The position numbers and the translations under genes were made by a program. From the NCBI GenBank assembly GCA_002730315.1, contig PBZW01000067.1, forward strand, positions 1-37,816: 37,816 nt of DNA. Reading direction: 5' to 3'. Numbering within the stretch: position 1 is the stretch's first letter; the number at the start of each line of letters is the position of its first letter. The notes under the pieces are model-generated. The model was not told where the DNA came from, searched no databases, and saw nothing but the letters and a program-made list of their open reading frames with translations. This DNA is from Fidelibacterota bacterium. GTDB lineage: Bacteria > Fidelibacterota > Marinisomatia > Marinisomatales > TCS55. Below, in pieces: positions 36,514 to 37,816 of this stretch.

Positions 36514-37524
36514 CTATACGCAGCAAGTCTTAATCAAGGCAGCGCAGACTTGATAAGGATCCATATTGGCCGACGGACGGCGGTCCTCCAAATATCCATG
36601 ACCAGCATTTACGGTTGCCATAGGTATGCGGATGGACGCCCCACGATCGTTCATAGCATATCGAAATTCATGGATGGAACATGTTTCATGGAGCCCGGTT
36701 AATCTTTCTTCGTTATGGGCGCCATAAACAGCAATATGTTCTTCATGTTTTTTCCCAAGAGCCTCGCAGGCAGCTTCAACTACTTTAATACCTCCGTTTT
36801 CACGCATGGCTTTAGTGCTAAAATTTGTATGTGCTCCGGCACCATTCCAATCGCCCTTTACTGGTTTGGGGTGTAGTGTAGCATTTACACCGTATTCTTC
36901 GGCAATGCGATAAAGGAGCCAGCGAGCCAGCCAAAGCTGATCGCCAGCATCTGTAGCACCCACCGGACCCACTTGGAATTCCCACTGGCCGGGCATGACT
37001 TCTGCATTTATTCCGGAAAAGGCGATACCAGCTTCCAAACAGGCTTCCATATGTTCTTCCACAATATCACGGCCAAATACCTCATCTGCGCCGACACCGC
37101 AGTAAAATGGGCCTTGCGGGGCAGGATAACCACCTTCTGGCCAACCTAGCGGTGAACGGCCTATAAAAAATGTGTATTCCTGTTCAATGCCAAACCAGGG
37201 ATCATGATCTTTATATTTTTCAGCAATCTCAACCAAGTGAGTACGTGTATTAGACTCATGAACAGCACCATCGGGGAGACAAACTTCATTCATGACCAAA
37301 ATATCATCGCCACCACGAATAGGATCTGGAAGAAAATAGACCGGCTTTAGCATACAGTCACTATCAGTGCCTTCAGCCTGCATAGTGCTGGAACCATCAA
37401 AACCCCAGATAGGAATTTTGTCCACTGAAGAAATTGGTCCATCGATGATTTTTGTTTTGGAACGCAGTTTAGCAGTCGGTTTATGACCATCTAACCAAAT
37501 GTATTCTGCTTTGATTTTACCCAT
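36514..37524 (-). CDS. glnII: Glutamine synthetase type II (eukaryote-like GSII)
   Basis: IPIWGFDGSSTMQAEGTDSDCMLKPV, WFGIEQEYTFF, NAEVMPGQWEFQVGP, GDWNGAGAHTNFST; short 336-aa GSII form. Confidence 0.94.
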   Translation of the reverse strand: MGKIKAEYIWLDGHKPTAKLRSKTKIIDGPISSVDKIPIWGFDGSSTMQAEGTDSDCMLKPVYFLPDPIRGGDDILVMNEVCLPDGAVHESNTRTHLVEIAEKYKDHDPWFGIEQEYTFFIGRSPLGWPEGGYPAPQGPFYCGVGADEVFGRDIVEEHMEACLEAGIAFSGINAEVMPGQWEFQVGPVGATDAGDQLWLARWLLYRIAEEYGVNATLHPKPVKGDWNGAGAHTNFSTKAMRENGGIKVVEAACEALGKKHEEHIAVYGAHNEERLTGLHETCSIHEFRYAMNDRGASIRIPMATVNAGHGYLEDRRPSANMDPYQVCAALIKTCCV

Positions 37525-37634
37525 TTTACGTCCTTTAGTTTTTAATTAATATTTTACGGAATGTACTTGAATTTCCTATAATTATTAGGATAAATAAATT
37601 GTATCCAAAGAAAAACAAGGAGGAATATACTGTT

Positions 37635-37816
37635 TTAGCCTATGGCTTCCGAACCTTTTTCATTGGTTCTGATACGAATACATTCTTCAATAGGTAAAAT
37701 AAATATTTTTCCTCTACCCTTATCTCCTTCTTTTCTCGCTACGGTTGTAATAGCCTCCACAGCTGGTTCCACAAAATCATTATTAACAGCAATTTCTAAT
37801 CTAACTTTCTTCAATA
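37635..37816 (-). CDS. Nitrogen regulatory PII protein, N-terminus truncated by window edge
   Basis: Manual translation: LKKVRLEIAVNNDFVEPAVEAITTVARKEGDKGRGKIFILPIEECIRIRTNEKGSEAIG*, matching PII C-terminal signature. Absent from ORF track. Confidence 0.9.
   Translation of the reverse strand, partial: LKKVRLEIAVNNDFVEPAVEAITTVARKEGDKGRGKIFILPIEECIRIRTNEKGSEAIG

Noticed and set aside
37575-37589. CCTATAATTATTAGG near-palindrome upstream of glnII
   Set aside because: Only 4-bp arms match (CCTA/TAGG) with mismatched centre; too weak to call an operator.
1-37816. CRISPR arrays, transposases, phage or defence genes
   Set aside because: No regularly spaced repeats, terminal inverted repeats, integrase/transposase motifs or known defence domains were found.

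Overview
Dense, mostly operonic bacterial chromosome segment of about 37.8 kb. No rRNA, tRNA, CRISPR array, phage or IS element was recognised. Gene content and order (Gram-negative envelope and lipid A genes, GSII, FloA/NfeD, S9 and PepC peptidases) suggest an FCB-group lineage, possibly Marinimicrobia-like; this is inference only. Main blocks: (i) M23 peptidase, rhomboid, then cdd-udk-tdk-nupC-adk-coaE (+); (ii) nfeD-floA-small acidic membrane protein (-); (iii) lpxL-like, tsaC, DUF3108 (+); (iv) uppS-bamA-skp-lpxD-lpxC-fabZ-lpxA-OMP-dxr-rseP (-); (v) Mrp-like ATPase with a membrane protein and a zinc-ribbon protein (-); (vi) two ferredoxins, an FGGY kinase, HAD, class V aminotransferase and PepC; (vii) csaA-marR-plsC (-); (viii) S9 peptidase, family I.5-like lipase, GSII and partial PII (-). 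Three genes are missing or truncated in the ORF track: a partial secreted protein at 1..567, full-length lpxA at 16611..17384, and a partial PII protein at 37635..37816. The most notable observation is that full-length lpxA has no in-frame ATG/GTG/TTG/CTG. It appears to start at ATT, 2 nt after the fabZ stop, with a well-spaced GGAG. Other notable observations are a cysteine-free Mrp/ApbC homologue, paired TTGTA-N3-TACAA inverted repeats bracketing a marR gene with a probable leaderless start, an outer-membrane beta-barrel-like gene inside the lpx/dxr operon, and a small acidic membrane protein coupled to floA.
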